This document shows, piece after piece, positions 1 to 12,430 of a stretch of 64,000 bases of DNA. The stretch's first letter is position 1; every line of letters starts with the position of its first letter. Source of the stretch: Posidonia oceanica (Eukaryota; Streptophyta; Magnoliopsida; Alismatales; Posidoniaceae); assembly GCA_037176725.1 (NCBI GenBank), contig JAZBRS010000075.1, positions 78,866,001-78,930,000 on the forward strand, written 5' to 3'. A model generated the notes under the pieces. That model worked only from the letters and a program-made list of their open reading frames with translations. It ran no database searches and was not told the DNA's origin. Position numbers and translations under genes: made by a program.

Positions 1-1392
1 ACTGACAATATTTGCTTCTGTCGCAGTTCGCCCCTTCAGGTCTTCGAGGCGGGAGGTCGATTGCTCGGGCCTCTATACAAACATGTCCATCAGCATGACC
101 GGGATAGGAGGATAGCTTGTGCGCTTTGGTATCTTGGACTGCTGTTGTGGAGTTGTATGATGGTAGTTGCCCCTGGCGTTGCCATCTTTTCCAGAGTGGT
201 TGCCATTCTGTCGGTAATCTTGAAGAGGAGATTCTTGTTGCTTCGCAACTTGATGAATGGACTCAGTATCGCCTTCTATCTTCTGAAATTCGTGCATATT
301 TTCCTTTACAGAAGCAGCTATCTCATAGAGTGCAATCATAGAAGGGCAATAGGCATTTGCCAACCCCCTTTTCATTGGACCAGTAGCGTTTGCAATCAAT
401 GTCTGGATAACTTGCCTTTTCGGGATGTCCAAGCCTGATTTGGCAGCCATCTCCCACCATCTATTTGCAAAGGTGACCCATTCTTCACCCGGCTTCATGG
501 TCTCCTTGCTCAAGTTATGAAAGGTTGGCTTCGACTTGATCTTGTGTTGATATTTGGTCAAGAAACACTCCTTGATCTTGTTGAAGCTGCTGAAGTCGTA
601 TCCGGAGAGGGTAAGGAACTAATCCATGGGTTCGCCTTCCAATGAATTGAAGAAAAGGTAGATGATGAACCCCAAGTCATGGAAGTATGGAGCTGACTCC
701 ATTTGAAACCGAACAATGTGGGTTTGTGCGTTGGTGGTCCCATCAAACTTAGGCGTCTTTGAATACTTGAAGCCAGGAGGAAGTTGAAATGGTGGGAATT
801 TACCCATGTCAAAAGTTAGGGGAGCTTGTGTTTGAACCCCTAAGGAATTTAAGACCTTTCTCATTTCTGCTGAATTGCTGAGCCCGCCATGAGTTTGAGA
901 ATTTGATACTTGATTGGCATGCGGCTGTTGATTGTCACCTTGTACATTCATACCTAGCTGAGGAGGAACCTGGTGACTCTGCTCTGGTTGGTTGGAGAAT
1001 AAGGGATCGGCTATTTTGCCATTAGGCCGCTGCTGTGGCTGCTCAACGAACAAAGGATTGGACCTTTCTCGGAATCCTCTTGGCGAGTCATTTCCCTGCC
1101 CCTGGTGTTGGGTATCCGACGGCGCATTTCTGTGCTGTCTCTGGTACAAATTCTCAGGGATGTGGCTTGCAACAGACCTTCGTAGTCTTTTACTAGGGAG
1201 GTGTTGATCTTGATGGAGATCTTCATCTCTTTGATTTGACGAACCGGGATGATTGTTGTCACTGTAAAGGAAGCGACACAATACTTGATATTGGGCCGAG
1301 TCGGGATCCAATTCCTCTCCAGTAGTTGGATCGAATAACCTCATGATAGGTTCCTCCTCGGGCATGCTATCTGTATCAGACATTTGGCTCAA
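1..1392 (-). pseudogene. gag: gag polyprotein, family-1 copy 1, two in-frame stops, 5' part only
   Basis: This is the capsid/nucleocapsid precursor of a Gypsy element, which would assemble cytoplasmic virus-like particles. It starts at the ATG at 1390-1392 (MSQMSDTDSMPEE). The N-terminal block FDPTTGEELDPDS is shared with the second copy. The Retrotrans_gag-like core follows (PKFDGTTNAQTHI, then the KYQHKIKSKPTF and RWWEMAAKSGLDIP stretches). The frame is broken by TAG at 619-621, where the related copy has Trp after GEPKE, and by TAG at 73-75. It stays open in the same frame from 72 to the window edge, so gag continues beyond it. Both stops are consistent with single C-to-T or G-to-A changes. 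Sequence similarity to the second copy is clear over the whole length. It cannot make full-length Gag as it stands. Confidence 0.85.
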
Positions 1393-3488
1393 CTTTTCTT
1401 GTTTCTGCTTAAGTTCTGTTACAGTAAGTGTAGGACGTAGACACGAGCAGCGTCCAATGAATGACGTAAGAATAGATAGCGTCCAACACCCCAGTCTTCT
1501 GTTGGTTGTTTAACCAATGCAATCAGTGCTTGACTATGCAGAAATGACTACCACAACTCTCTAGAACACACTCCTTGTATTTTTAGATTCAATCTTGGCA
1601 AATGGCAAGCGATTAATGTGCCGATTGGCTTTGAAGTAAAATGGCAGTGTAGGACGCTGACAATGATAGCGTCCAATGTTGGACGCTCTGAATTACAACG
1701 TCCAACACTTCAAGTTGTTTGCTGAACTGATCTTTGTACTGCCAAATGCTACTTTGAGAGAAATTTCTTGATGAACAAAATCCTGTGTTCTTGAGGATCA
1801 CAGAACCATATAAAGACTTTCTTTTTTTCTTTTTCTTTGTTTGTCTTTTCTTTGTTTTTTTTATCTTTTTTCTTTTTGCTTCTTTTTTCCTTTTCCTTTT
1901 TCTTTTTCTGATTTTTCTCACCTTTTTTTTTGCTGATTTTTTGACTTTTCTCTCTCTCTTTTTACTAGTAAAGGGAAAACATCACAATGCTTACACTTTG
2001 GTAGATAAAAGAAAGAAAAGAAACAAGAGTTACAAAAGCTCTTTATAGCCTAATACAAGCTTCTAAGAAAAGAAAATGACTCAAAAATAAAGTTCAAATG
2101 ACCTGTTTACAACCCCTGTTCAAACATTCATCCTACAGCATTCAATAATTCCATAAAATAACCAAGCAATAAAAGGAATAAACAGACAATGTGTTGGCCG
2201 CACTCCAGGCTGCGTCCAACGTAGGACGCAGATAGATATAGCGTCCAACACCCTGTAACAGAGAGCTGTACAGAAACACTTTCAAACAGCGATTAAAAGT
2301 TTTGATTTTTGGATTTTGCTTTGTTATTAGTGTTTTAAACCTACGTGACTCTCAGGATTCCTTAAGACTTGGGTATGGCTTGCCTTCGTGGGTTGTCTAT
2401 GGATCCTCACAAACAGGACAAAATATTTCTCTTCTTTGGTACTGCCCCTATCTCAACTCCTGAGAATCTTTGGGGAGCCTGAGCACACTTAGGTCCCTAC
2501 CCTGTAGAAGTAGAGCCCAGCGTACTCAGAATTGATAGGGTCTCTCTCGTATTAACACAATAACAATCAAGATAAACAAACCACCGAAAGGGGGGGAAGG
2601 AATATAAATCTAGACTTGGGATTCTAACTTACTTTCACATAGAGCAAGGGAAAGAAGAGTGCCCCTTGTGAAAGCAAGTGACAACACAAACACCTCTCTT
2701 AAGTCCTTTGCAACAGAGGTGCTCAGGATTTAAGTGTTATTTTGTGTAATCCAAGAAAAGACATAATCAAATTAGTTCCCAATCAAGGGCCATACAAGTC
2801 ACACGGAAAACTTGATTTTTATTTGGATTTTTGAAAAGCACCCAAGTATTAAGGCTCCGGTCCCTACGGCAGAGCCAATCACCTCACACCATGTTCCTTG
2901 GGTCAGTTATAAAAAGAAAACAAAGAAAGATTTTAAAAACAGAATGAATCCTGTCCAGATGTGTAAGACGCAACAAATGGTGGCGTTTTATGTAAGACGC
3001 AATGCTTATTAGCATCCAACACACAAACAGGAGATATTTTTTTTCAGAAAACTAAAACAAGAGATTTTGTTTTACTCAAACACTCCTTTATTCCCGAGAA
3101 TCAGAACAAAAGAAAGGGGTGGTTGCGTGCATTTTTCAACATATAAAAACCTAACAGAAGAAATTGCAAGAAAAAACAGAAAACTGGCCAGAGGCGTAAG
3201 ATGCTGGCATAGACTGCGTCCTACGTTGGACACTGCTCGGCACAGCTTTTAACGCACTGACAGACGAGACTTATTTAAATAAGAGATAGAAGCATGCTTT
3301 TAAGTGCATAAATAAAGAACAAATACTAAGAGGGTCGTGGTGCCTCAAAACACTACGAGGAATTTTGCCACGACCCCGAAAAAAATCTGCAAAAATTAAA
3401 TAAGAGTTGCAAAGGAATAGTACGAAGAAGAAGAGAATACTCACCTAACACGGGGGCACTTCTAGCCGTCCCACCGTGATCGCCAATC
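1393..3488 (-). other. Untranslated leader of family-1 copy 1, with primer-binding-like site
   Basis: No coding frame is supported here. Immediately inside the LTR (about 3466-3488, minus strand) the sequence begins GATTGGCGATCACGGTGGG. This is the position of a tRNA primer-binding site; I could not assign the tRNA. The leader contains an A-rich run on the minus strand (T-rich at 1806-1970) and several palindromic couplets, at about 1430-1490, 1649-1710, 2192-2250, 2962-3025 and 3195-3245. The second family-1 copy has a recognisably homologous leader at 48953-50746. Confidence 0.7.
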
Positions 3489-4700
3489 TGTGGATATGGG
3501 GTTTTTGGTTAGGAGAAGCTTGTTATGTCTATTTGTGCTTCCTCGTCGTCCCTTTTTTGTATCCAACTCCGTCACTTCACAGGTGATGGAATTGGTGTGA
3601 TCGCCACTCTCGGTTCGTTTTCACTGGCCCTGAAGACGCCTTGGGAGATGTGATATGATTGTGGGTTCTTCTACCTTGGGACAACGCCTGCGTTGCCAAG
3701 GGTGCCCATGTTTGGTGAGTTTCTTCTTCTTCTTCTTTTCCTTGCAAAACAGATTTTAAAGATGCGGATTAATAAAGTGTAGTATATGATTCAAGGCAAA
3801 TAAGCAAATGACATGAAATAAGAAAATAAAAATACTCACCCGAGGGGTTTTATCCCCCCAGTTGCAACTATGTATGAATGCCTAGCTACAACAATATATG
3901 AAACGAAATGCTTTGCTATACTACGAAATTAAACATACGATATGAAAAGAAAAGGAAAACTAAAGAGAGCCCCCTTTTTATCTATACACGGAATGCAAGA
4001 GGTGTCGACATGATGTCACTGACGACAGAGGAGGACTCAAGCTCTCTCAAAAACTCTTTCCCCACATAACTTCTCTCGAGATTCTGGCTCAAAACACTTT
4101 CTACTTACTCTCAATAATTCTTCTAAAATTGTATTCCTCTCTCAAGAAAATCCTCAAAAATCCCTCCTTTGACCTAGTGGGGGTAACCCTGCTTTTATAG
4201 AAGTAGGGGAGGAACAAATAAGGACACAAAGGCCAAGTCAGCAACTTTCTTATTTCAGAAGTGTTGGATGCTGACCGTTACAGCGTCCAATGTTGGACGT
4301 TGGAATACCCAGCGTCCAACGACCCTCCAAGGCAAAGATGTCAGGATCAAAGAATATTCCTTAATAAGTGGCTGATTAATGACCATTAAGGCCAATTAAA
4401 GCCTTGACTGGTCAAAGGACCTTTAGTGGAGGCAAAACACGGACTTTGACTTTTGCCAAATAAGGCAAGTTTGGGGAAATAGAAAATCAGGTTGTTGGAC
4501 GCTATTATTCACAACGTCCAACGTTGGACGCTAGGGTATCCAATGTTGGATGCAAACTTGCCAATTTTGGCCTCTCAATCATTCGGACAAGTGTCAATAA
4601 GTTAGATGAGAGTACTTGAGCTAGCCAAAGAGCTTCTAGAGGTGACCTAATGCAACAGACTACACTACCATGAAGGGAGTGCCAAAATGGGGTATCTACA
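3489..4700 (-). repeat. 5' LTR of family-1 copy 1 (1212 bp)
   Basis: On the plus strand it runs from TGTGGATATGGGG to GGTATCTACA, giving TG...CA ends. The same ends bound the LTRs at 41930-43319 and 50747-52122 and the solo LTR at 6967-16543. Two palindromic couplets start at 4263 and 4494, about 231 bp apart. Confidence 0.88.
4192..4199 (-). promoter_or_regulatory. Probable TATA box of family-1 5' LTR
   Basis: TATAAAAG on the minus strand, in the middle of the LTR and pointing towards gag. The equivalent TATATAAG occurs at the homologous place in the solo LTR (13609-13616) and in both LTRs of the second copy (42552-42559 and 51371-51378). Conserved position supports a U3 promoter element. 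Confidence 0.55.
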
Positions 4701-5321
4701 TTTATTAGTTGTGGCAAAGTTAATACTCTCGTTGAACTCAAATTAGTGGCAGATTTGAGTATTTTAATGTTAAAAAAAATATTTTTATCATTTTATGGAA
4801 TTTCTGATATTATTCCGGACTTTTAATATATCTCTTTGGATTAATGTAGAAAACAGGGGGAAACTGCAAAAGCCCTCTCGTTGCCTGTAGGACAGGTGAC
4901 AGGTCTAGTCGACTCCATCATTGGCGACGAGGCTTGTCGCCGTCTGCGTAGGCGACGAGTATCCTAGGGATCTTGCGCATAGTACTTGGTCATCCTGGAC
5001 TCTAATATATTATATAGAATTTTCCTAAAGTGTTTTAATAATATTCCCATAATAATTAATATTTCTATGATTTTCTTAGCAATTAAATACATGATCTTCT
5101 AAGATATATATTTATAGACTTTTAAAAATAACAACTAATTCAGGAAAATTCTAGAATGTGGGTGACGACCTTTTTAAAATGATATATTTTTATATTGGTA
5201 AAAAAACAAAATTTTAAGTTAGTTATCACAATTGTAAATGTTATAACTATATTTAATTCAAAATCATATTTAAAAGTGAAGATAATCCAAAAATATATGA
5301 GTAGTTACGAATTTAGACTAA

Positions 5322-5950
5322 GGTTGCATTTGGAAACACTTTTTCTTACGTAACTTATTGGGAGAAGCTGTCTTTTTGTTAAGCTATATTGTTTGCAGCT
5401 TTTATGGAGGTAAAGAAAAGTCTATTTGGTTTGTGTGTCCAATAAACACTTATGAGTTAATCAAAAGACTATATTGCCTTCGCCGTTACCACCACCGTCG
5501 TCGTCGCCACCCGCTACAGTCGTAGCCGCCCATTGCCGCCACCGCCGTCGTTCGCCGCCATCCGCCGCCTGTCGCTGTTCGCCACCGCCGTTCGTCACCA
5601 CCGCCTGTTGTCGCCGCTGTCCGCTTCTTGTCGTCATTGCCGCTGTCCGCTTCTTGTCGTCATTGCCGCCGCCGCCACTGTCCACCGTCATCATCGCCTT
5701 AGGTTCAAGTTGTAATTAAAATCAGCTTCTGAGGATATTATTGGAAAAGTTATGATTAATATTCATAGTTTTTCAAAAAGCTAACACCCATTAGTTTTTC
5801 AAAAACTGTCCAATAGCTTAAAATCAACTAAAAAATTACAGCCAGCTTTTTTAGAAAAGCTTGACAAGCTGGCATCATTTGGAAACATTTATTGGGCAAT
5901 AAATGCTTAATGCAATAAGCTGGTACCAAAAAGCATTTCCAAATGCTACC
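5322..5950. mobile_element. Tourist-like MITE (PIF/Harbinger type), 629 bp
   Basis: It has imperfect terminal inverted repeats of about 23 bp: GGTTGCATTTGGAAA at the left, and the complement of TTTCCAAATGCTACC at the right. They are flanked by the 3-bp duplication TAA (5319-5321 and 5951-5953). A TWA duplication plus this type of TIR is characteristic of PIF/Harbinger MITEs. The homologous F3 LTR on the right appears to lack it. It has no transposase. Confidence 0.8.
5470..5705. repeat. Imperfect CCG/GTC trinucleotide tract inside the MITE
   Basis: A GC-rich run of mixed CCG, CCA and GTC triplets with a local duplication of about 27 bp (near 5614-5666). The open frames on both strands here (poly-Pro/Ser and Gly/Asp-rich) are by-products of the triplet composition and are not called as genes. 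Confidence 0.75.
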
Positions 5951-8900
5951 TAAGTCCAAAGTATTCATAAAACTAATTAACCACTCCTACGAAATTATAG
6001 AAGATATTTATTTTAAATATAAGTTACTTAATAAGTATGTTTGTGTTTAAATTTAAAATTCCTTATAAATATATTTTCGTTACGGAGAAAATTTAAAAAT
6101 GGAGACTAAGTCTTAGACGGTTGCTAGGTTCGTAACAAATTAGTTTGGGTTTTAAATCTTAAATAATTTTAATTTTAAAGCTCGACACCTATAATAGCAG
6201 TGACTACGTTAAATAGATTATTTTATTATTTTTTAATTGATTTTCCACTTCGAGGAAAATAAAATATCTGTGGTAGTCATCGCTCCATGCGATGACGACT
6301 TAAAATACCTGATTTTAAATTTTAATTTAGATTTAAATTTGAATCTAAAATAATATCTACTCGTTTTCCAACGAGATATGACTTTGGAAAATTCTATATT
6401 AAAAAACCCCCTAGATCTAGAGTGGGAGGGGAGGCTTTGGAGAAGAGGAAAAGGAGATCTAGATCTAAGTTAGGATTTTGAGTGAAAGACATTTGAGTGT
6501 TAGGGTGCTGAGATTCTAAGAGATCCATAGCCCCATTCCATCAAATCCTTGAGTAAAAACCGAGGTCCAATGAGATTACGACCAATCTGAGAGAAACATG
6601 CCTTCGAGACTCTGTTCGTGTTTTCGTTTCCTCATCCTACGGCATAGAACATAGAAGGTGAAGGGAGTATTCCTTCCCATTCTACTTTTTTTTAACATCA
6701 TTGTAGTCCTTTGATAGGCCATCACATATGCATGCGGAGAATCACCCCTTGGGTTAGTATTATTTGCATTTATTTATGTTGTTTATCATTTTCCTTGGAT
6801 TATTTACAACACTCGTATGCTAATCTAGATCTGTCTCTCTATTTTGAAGGAAGGAATACACTATGTAACACGAGGACGCTGTTGGACGATATCCTGCCGT
6901 CAATCCAGTGAACTGAGAACTCATACCACATATACATCTGCATCTCCCCAAAGGCATCTTCTCAACTGTGGATACGGGGTTTTGGAGGAGGAAAGCTTGT
7001 TTGTTTGTTTCGCTTTCTCAGTGTCCCCTTTTTACTTGTGTTCGACTCTGTTGACACCCCATCTTGACAGGCTTGGACCATTTGGGACCTTCTGGCGACT
7101 TCTGGATCTAAACCTAGGTCAAAACAACACCAACCCTTTTCATCTTACCCTTCAAAACAAGCCTAAACTTGACCTAAGCCTACACCCTTTTCCCAAGCCC
7201 AAAACCTGCCCAAAACCATAGGAAAATCCATCAACTCCTACTTAGCAAACCTACCCAAACACTTAGAAATTTTCAACCCAAAACCATTCCCAAAAACCAT
7301 AGAAAACCTAGGTAAAATCACCCTTTTTCTACACCTCAAAACCCTTCCAAAACTTTCTCAAAACTAAACCAAAGCCCTAGAACCAACACTAGAGACCCTA
7401 GGCTACACATTCCCCAACTTTCACCCCTTTTCAAAACCTTTAAGCCCTCCATTCACCCAAATTATCATTTTCTCTCTCCTGGATTATCCTTTTCTCTCTC
7501 CTCTCTCTCTCCTGATTATCCTCCTTCTTTTCATCCCATTTTCTCCTTTTTTCTTGCCTGGCTGTGGGCCCCCCTGGTGCATCTATCTCTTCTCAATCTT
7601 ATTTCTATTTTTATTCTATTTTTAGCATTTTCTTTGACTTTCAAAAATTATTCTCTTTCAACTCCTCTCTTTTCCTTTTATTCCTCCTTTTTTTCCCTTC
7701 TCTTCTTCCTTCTCCTTTTCTTTTTCTTTCTCTTGCTAAGCCCCTAAAAAATCCTTAAAAACCTCTAAAACTCTAAAACAAAAGGGAAACAAACCAAAAC
7801 CCTAAGAAAAATAATTAAAAACATTAAACAAACAATTAAAAACCTAAACCCAACCAAATCTAACTAAAGCCAAAAAACCAAGAATGCAAGCTAAAAAATA
7901 CAAAACAAACAAAGAGAAAATGCTGTAAAATCAAGGAAAAAACTGAAATGTAATCAAAACAGCTAAAAGTAAAATCCTATTAAAAACAACCAAGAAAACA
8001 AACCCTAAAAGAAAGAAAACACTTAAGAAATGCAAGGGCTAATAATTAAGGAGGAAAAACCTAACTTAACAACTCTCAAAAGAAAAATTGAAAACATAAT
8101 TAAAAAATAATAAAACAAACAATCAAAATTTAAGAATAGCTAATTAAAAACTTAACAAGAAAACCTAACCTAAGAAAAATGCTAAAAGAATTTAACAAAC
8201 GAAATTAAGAAAAAGCAAATCAAAGAAGACCTAAGAAAAATCCTAAAAGACTAAAATCAAAAGCCAAAACCCGCTCTAATTAATTTAAAAACAAACTTTA
8301 AAAATCCTAATTAACATCCCAAGTACTTAACAAGAAAAACATAATTAAAAAACAATTTAAAAGGCTTAACAAACATTTAATCAAAATAAAAAACAAATTA
8401 AAAACAAAGAAACCCCTTAAAACCCTAATCAAACCCAAAATCCCTCTAAACCTGATTAACCAACCAAAAACAGTCATTAAAAAATTTAATCAAGGTCCTA
8501 ACTTAAAATACAATCACTCTAATAATTTTACCTATTTTTATTTTATTTTTATCCAATTTATTTCTCCTCTCTTTCCCTTCCATTTCTCTCTTTCTTCCTA
8601 TCTTTCTTTCTTTTCTTCCTTTTCTCCTGCTGGGCCCAGTCCGGCCCCTTCCACCCCCTTCTGTCTTTTCTTTCTTTTTTCTTTTTTTTTTTTCAACTCG
8701 CGGCCCGGCCTGCGCCTTCAGCCCCTCCTCTTCCCTTCTTCCTCCTTCTTCCTTCTTCAGTTCTTCTTCCCGCGGCCAGCAACAGCACTCCCTCCTTCCT
8801 TTTGAATTCAATTCTTCCCCCTCCGTCCAATTGGCCTACAGCTTCGCCTCTCCTCTCCCAGCACTCAGCGGATTTTCCGGTAGGCATTTACTGCCTGTCG

Positions 8901-10329
8901 ACTCGCCGGCCTCCTCTCAACTTCAGCTGCAGTGTTCGGTGCCGGTGGGATTTGAAAATCCACAGCGCGCCCAGCAGCTTCCTCCTCTGCTTAAAAACCT
9001 CCAGTCTTCACCTCCTTCGACGCCTTTGGTCATCCGAGAGAGAGAGCTAAGAAATTCAGAGAGAATTCCCCAGCATTCCCCTCCTTCTTCCTCCTCTGAA
9101 ACCAGCAGCAACTTCCCCTTCCTCTTCCCCTGAAACCAAGCCCGTTCCAGCCATCCAATCCCTTCCATTTTCAACCCCCAAACTCACCCAGAATACCAGT
9201 ACCCTTCCCCCTCAGCCTTTCCACCCCAGAATCACCCCCAAAGCACCTGAAATTCCACCACAGAACCCATCACTTTCCACTTCAAAATTCCTGAATCCAC
9301 AGACCTCCAATCCTTTCCAAACTCTTCCCAGTTCCTCACCTGAACACCACCTTCCTAAACCACCCAAGCCTTCAGCCCAGCTCTCACCACAGCTCCGACC
9401 ATCCACCACAAACAGTTACACATTTTTCTGTCCGAAAACCAACCCAATCCACAACTTCCACCATAGCACTCCACTGCCCAATTCAGGCCTCCACACGCCT
9501 TCACCAGACATCCAGCAACCTACCAGAAGGCTCCGTTCAGTCCGAGGAGCAACAGACCGCTCCCCCCGTCTCCGGCAGAACCAGTAGCACCCAAAAAAGC
9601 TAACCCCCGTCTCCGGCCTGCAAGCTCGCATCTGAGCATCCAGCAAGCTCCGGAGCATCGCGCTGAGCAGAATCGGACGCCCAGAAGCAACCGGAGACGC
9701 CCGCAGCAGCCGGACCAACCTCATCGCCTTCTACAAAGTCGACCGACGTCGGGAGGACGCTCCAGCCGCGAAAACAGGTAGCATTCTTCACCCGTAGTTT
9801 AGTCTTCTTCCTCTCTCGCTTCTCCGCCCCTTAGCCTAGGGATTCCCCCTCTCCTGCGCCGGGTCAACGCCGGGTCAGCGTCGTCTTCTCCGGCGAGCTT
9901 CACTGCGCGTCCCGCCGCTCCGGTCAGCAGAACGTCGCTCCAGCAGCTGCCTCCGCTCCGCGCAGGCCCCAGAAGCATGCTCCAGCCTTCAGACCGCACT
10001 GACGCCGCCTCGTCCTCTCGGACTGCGCCTGAGAATCTCTGTAGACCTCCGGTGACTTCTCCGGCTCGCTCCAGCCAACGTCGGACCTCGCCGGACGTCG
10101 CCCGAGCTCCGTCAGGTCCTGGTGAAGCCCGCCCGCCAGTCTACGCAGCTCCAGCCTCCCTATGCCGGCGTTCATGGGCACTGGTAGCTTTTGCTACAGT
10201 GCCCTTGGCCGTCGGCCATTTTACTGTGCTCTTATTTTCTGCTACCTTGGTTATTTTACCAAATATTGCATTTTTGGTCTCAGTTCTTGCTTATTTGCAT
10301 TCAGGTCCTTTATTTGATTAAATCTGTTT

Positions 10330-11260
10330 ATTTCTGAATTAAAACCATATAAAATTGCATGAAAAATAAGTAGTTCTCTTTATTTGCGTGTCAATCCTTT
10401 TACTGTGCTTCCCTTCAGTAATAAATTTGATTTTGGCCCTCCAGCTTTTGATTATTGCACTTTAGTTCTGCTGCTGTTTAATTTGATTTAATCCTCTAAG
10501 TTTGCCATATAAAATTGCATTCTAGGTCCTTGCTGTTTCCTTTAATTGCCATTTAGTCCTCTGTCCTGTTAACTTAGCTTTTATTTTTTAATTTTTGCTT
10601 ACTGCATTGCATTATTTCCCCCCTGTTTTCTGATTTTTGCATATAAGTCCTTCCCTAATGCACAGTAGTCATTTAAATGCATATTTTGCTTCAAAAATTG
10701 CATTTTTGACCCTGCATAATTTGAAAATTGCACATTAGTCCTCTGTCTGTCTTTTTAATGCATATTTTGCTTCAAAAATTACATTTTTGACCCTGCATGA
10801 TTTGAAAATTGCACATAGGTCCTTTGCATGCTTATAAAAATCATTTAAATGCATATTTTGCTTATAAAATTGCATTTTAGACCTGCATGTTTGAAAAATT
10901 GCATATAAGTCCCCTATTTGCATTCCCAGACTACTTAGACCCTTGTTTCGCTGGAAAAATTGCATTTTGGATCCTAATGATTTCAAAATTGCATTCTAAA
11001 CTGCCACATGGTTTCAAAACTTGTCCTGATGCATATTCATCTTGGAAAATTGCATTTTAAACCCTGTCTTTTGTAAAATTGCATGTAGACCCTCCTTTTT
11101 TCAAAATCCTTGCATAAAAGCCCCAAACTTTTCAAAACCTTTGCATTTAGACCCCCATCCTTTCAAAAATTGCATTTAAATCCCCAATTTTCTGAAAAAT
11201 CACCCTTAAGCCTTTTCTTACATTCTACATGCATTGCACTCATGCATTCTAGTTTTTTGC
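10330..11260. repeat. Degenerate array of AAATTGCAT motifs in LTR A
   Basis: Segments of the type AAAATTGCAT followed by a short linker and GTCCT or GACCC recur roughly every 35-45 bp, clearest at 10680-11200. The same array is present reversed in copies B (about 30540-31300) and C (about 37080-37560), so it belongs to the family. Confidence 0.7.
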
Positions 11261-11967
11261 ATCCTTTGCACACACTTAAGTATCATTAGCTCCCATTCAC
11301 AAGGGAGGACCTGTTTTGCACACCCCTAGGACCTCCTGTACACTTAGATCCATTATTCTCCCCTGTTCTGGCCCTTCTGCCTTGAAGCTGTGATATCTTT
11401 CAATCCGACCGTTGGATCTTCTCAAATAAGCTACCTGGACGATCCCGGCGAAGTACTCTTCAACATGGACCAAGCAGATCTCAGATCAGGCCTCAGATTT
11501 TTCAGGTAAGTCCTTCTAAACCCCTGCACAGCACTCATTTGCATACCATTTGCATTGCATGCATCGTTTTCGCTTTTTGTTTCCTCGAACATGTAGAATA
11601 GGACTTCCTCTTCTTATCTATCAATTCCGTTCCTCCTTTCGCGTATTCCCAAGTGTTTCATGTTGCGTTCCCTCTGGATTCACCACTTATTGCGACTTTC
11701 TTCCCCCTTTTCCACGATCCGATCGCACCGCGAGTTTTGGGCAGCGTGCGAGACACATCGTGGGGCGGGTTAGCGGGAAACAGTCACAAAGCAGTGGTAA
11801 TCCCTCCACTTGCTTGTTCTCCCCAGTGTAGGTCTTCACACCTACTCTGCGTGGCCCTTAAACAGTGCCTGTTCTCACACACACACTGTTTGCCTCCCCT
11901 TTCGCTTCTCTTATTCTCTCTCCTTGCATTTGTATCTGCATGGTTTTGTCAAGGTTTTATTCTGCCG

Positions 11968-12345
11968 CTTCTGACACCGTTTTGCGTGCCCGCTTTGCTT
12001 TTGGCACCGTTTTGCGTGTCCGCTTCGCTTTTGGCACCGTTTTGCGTGCTCGCTTTGTCTTTGGCACCGTTTTGCGTGTCCGCTTTGTCTTTGGTACTGT
12101 TTTGCGTGTCCACTTTGTTTTTGGCACCGTTTTACATGCCCACTTCGCTTTTGGCACCGTTTTGCGTGCCTGCTTTGTTTTTGGCACCGTTTCGCGTGTC
12201 CGCTTTGTTTTTGGCACCGTTTTGCGTGCCCGCTTTGCTTTTGGCACCGTTTTGCGTGCCCACTTCGCTTTTTGGCACCGTTTTGCGTGCCCGTCTTGTT
12301 TTCTTGCACCGTTTTGCGTGCCGCTCTCATTTCTTGCATTGTTTC
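11968..12345. repeat. 30-bp minisatellite in LTR A, about 12 units
   Basis: Tandem units with the core GGCACCGTTTTGCGTG plus a variable C/T-rich half. The period is 30, a multiple of three, so long frames stay open on both strands without coding meaning. Homologous arrays lie at about 29455-29795 (copy B) and 36035-36350 (copy C). Confidence 0.9.
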
Positions 12346-12430
12346 GCGTGCTTTATGCCGTTTTCTCTTGCATGTCGCCTGCATTGCTTGGTTTTACCGT
12401 TGTTTTGCTTTTTCGCTTGCATTTGCATAT

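Larger units (their letters stand above)
1..4700 (-). mobile_element. Ty3/Gypsy LTR retrotransposon, family 1, copy 1 (cut by window start)
   Basis: On the minus strand the order is 5' LTR (3489-4700), a primer-binding-like stretch, a leader of about 2.1 kb, then gag running off the left edge. The same order and sequence recur in the complete copy at 41930-52122, including the leader stretch around 2850-2910 that matches 50300-50360. The Ty3/Gypsy assignment rests on the Retrotrans_gag-like protein and, in the second copy, an integrase C-terminal tail. The right end lies in an F3 LTR. The 5 bases after it (TTTAT, 4701-4705) are also present at the uninterrupted site near 35063, so they fit as one half of the TSD. 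The other half is outside the window. Pol and the 3' LTR cannot be assessed. Confidence 0.85.

Noticed and set aside
5461..5719. Overlapping frames in the CCG/GTC-rich tract
   Set aside because: Triplet microsatellite inside a MITE.
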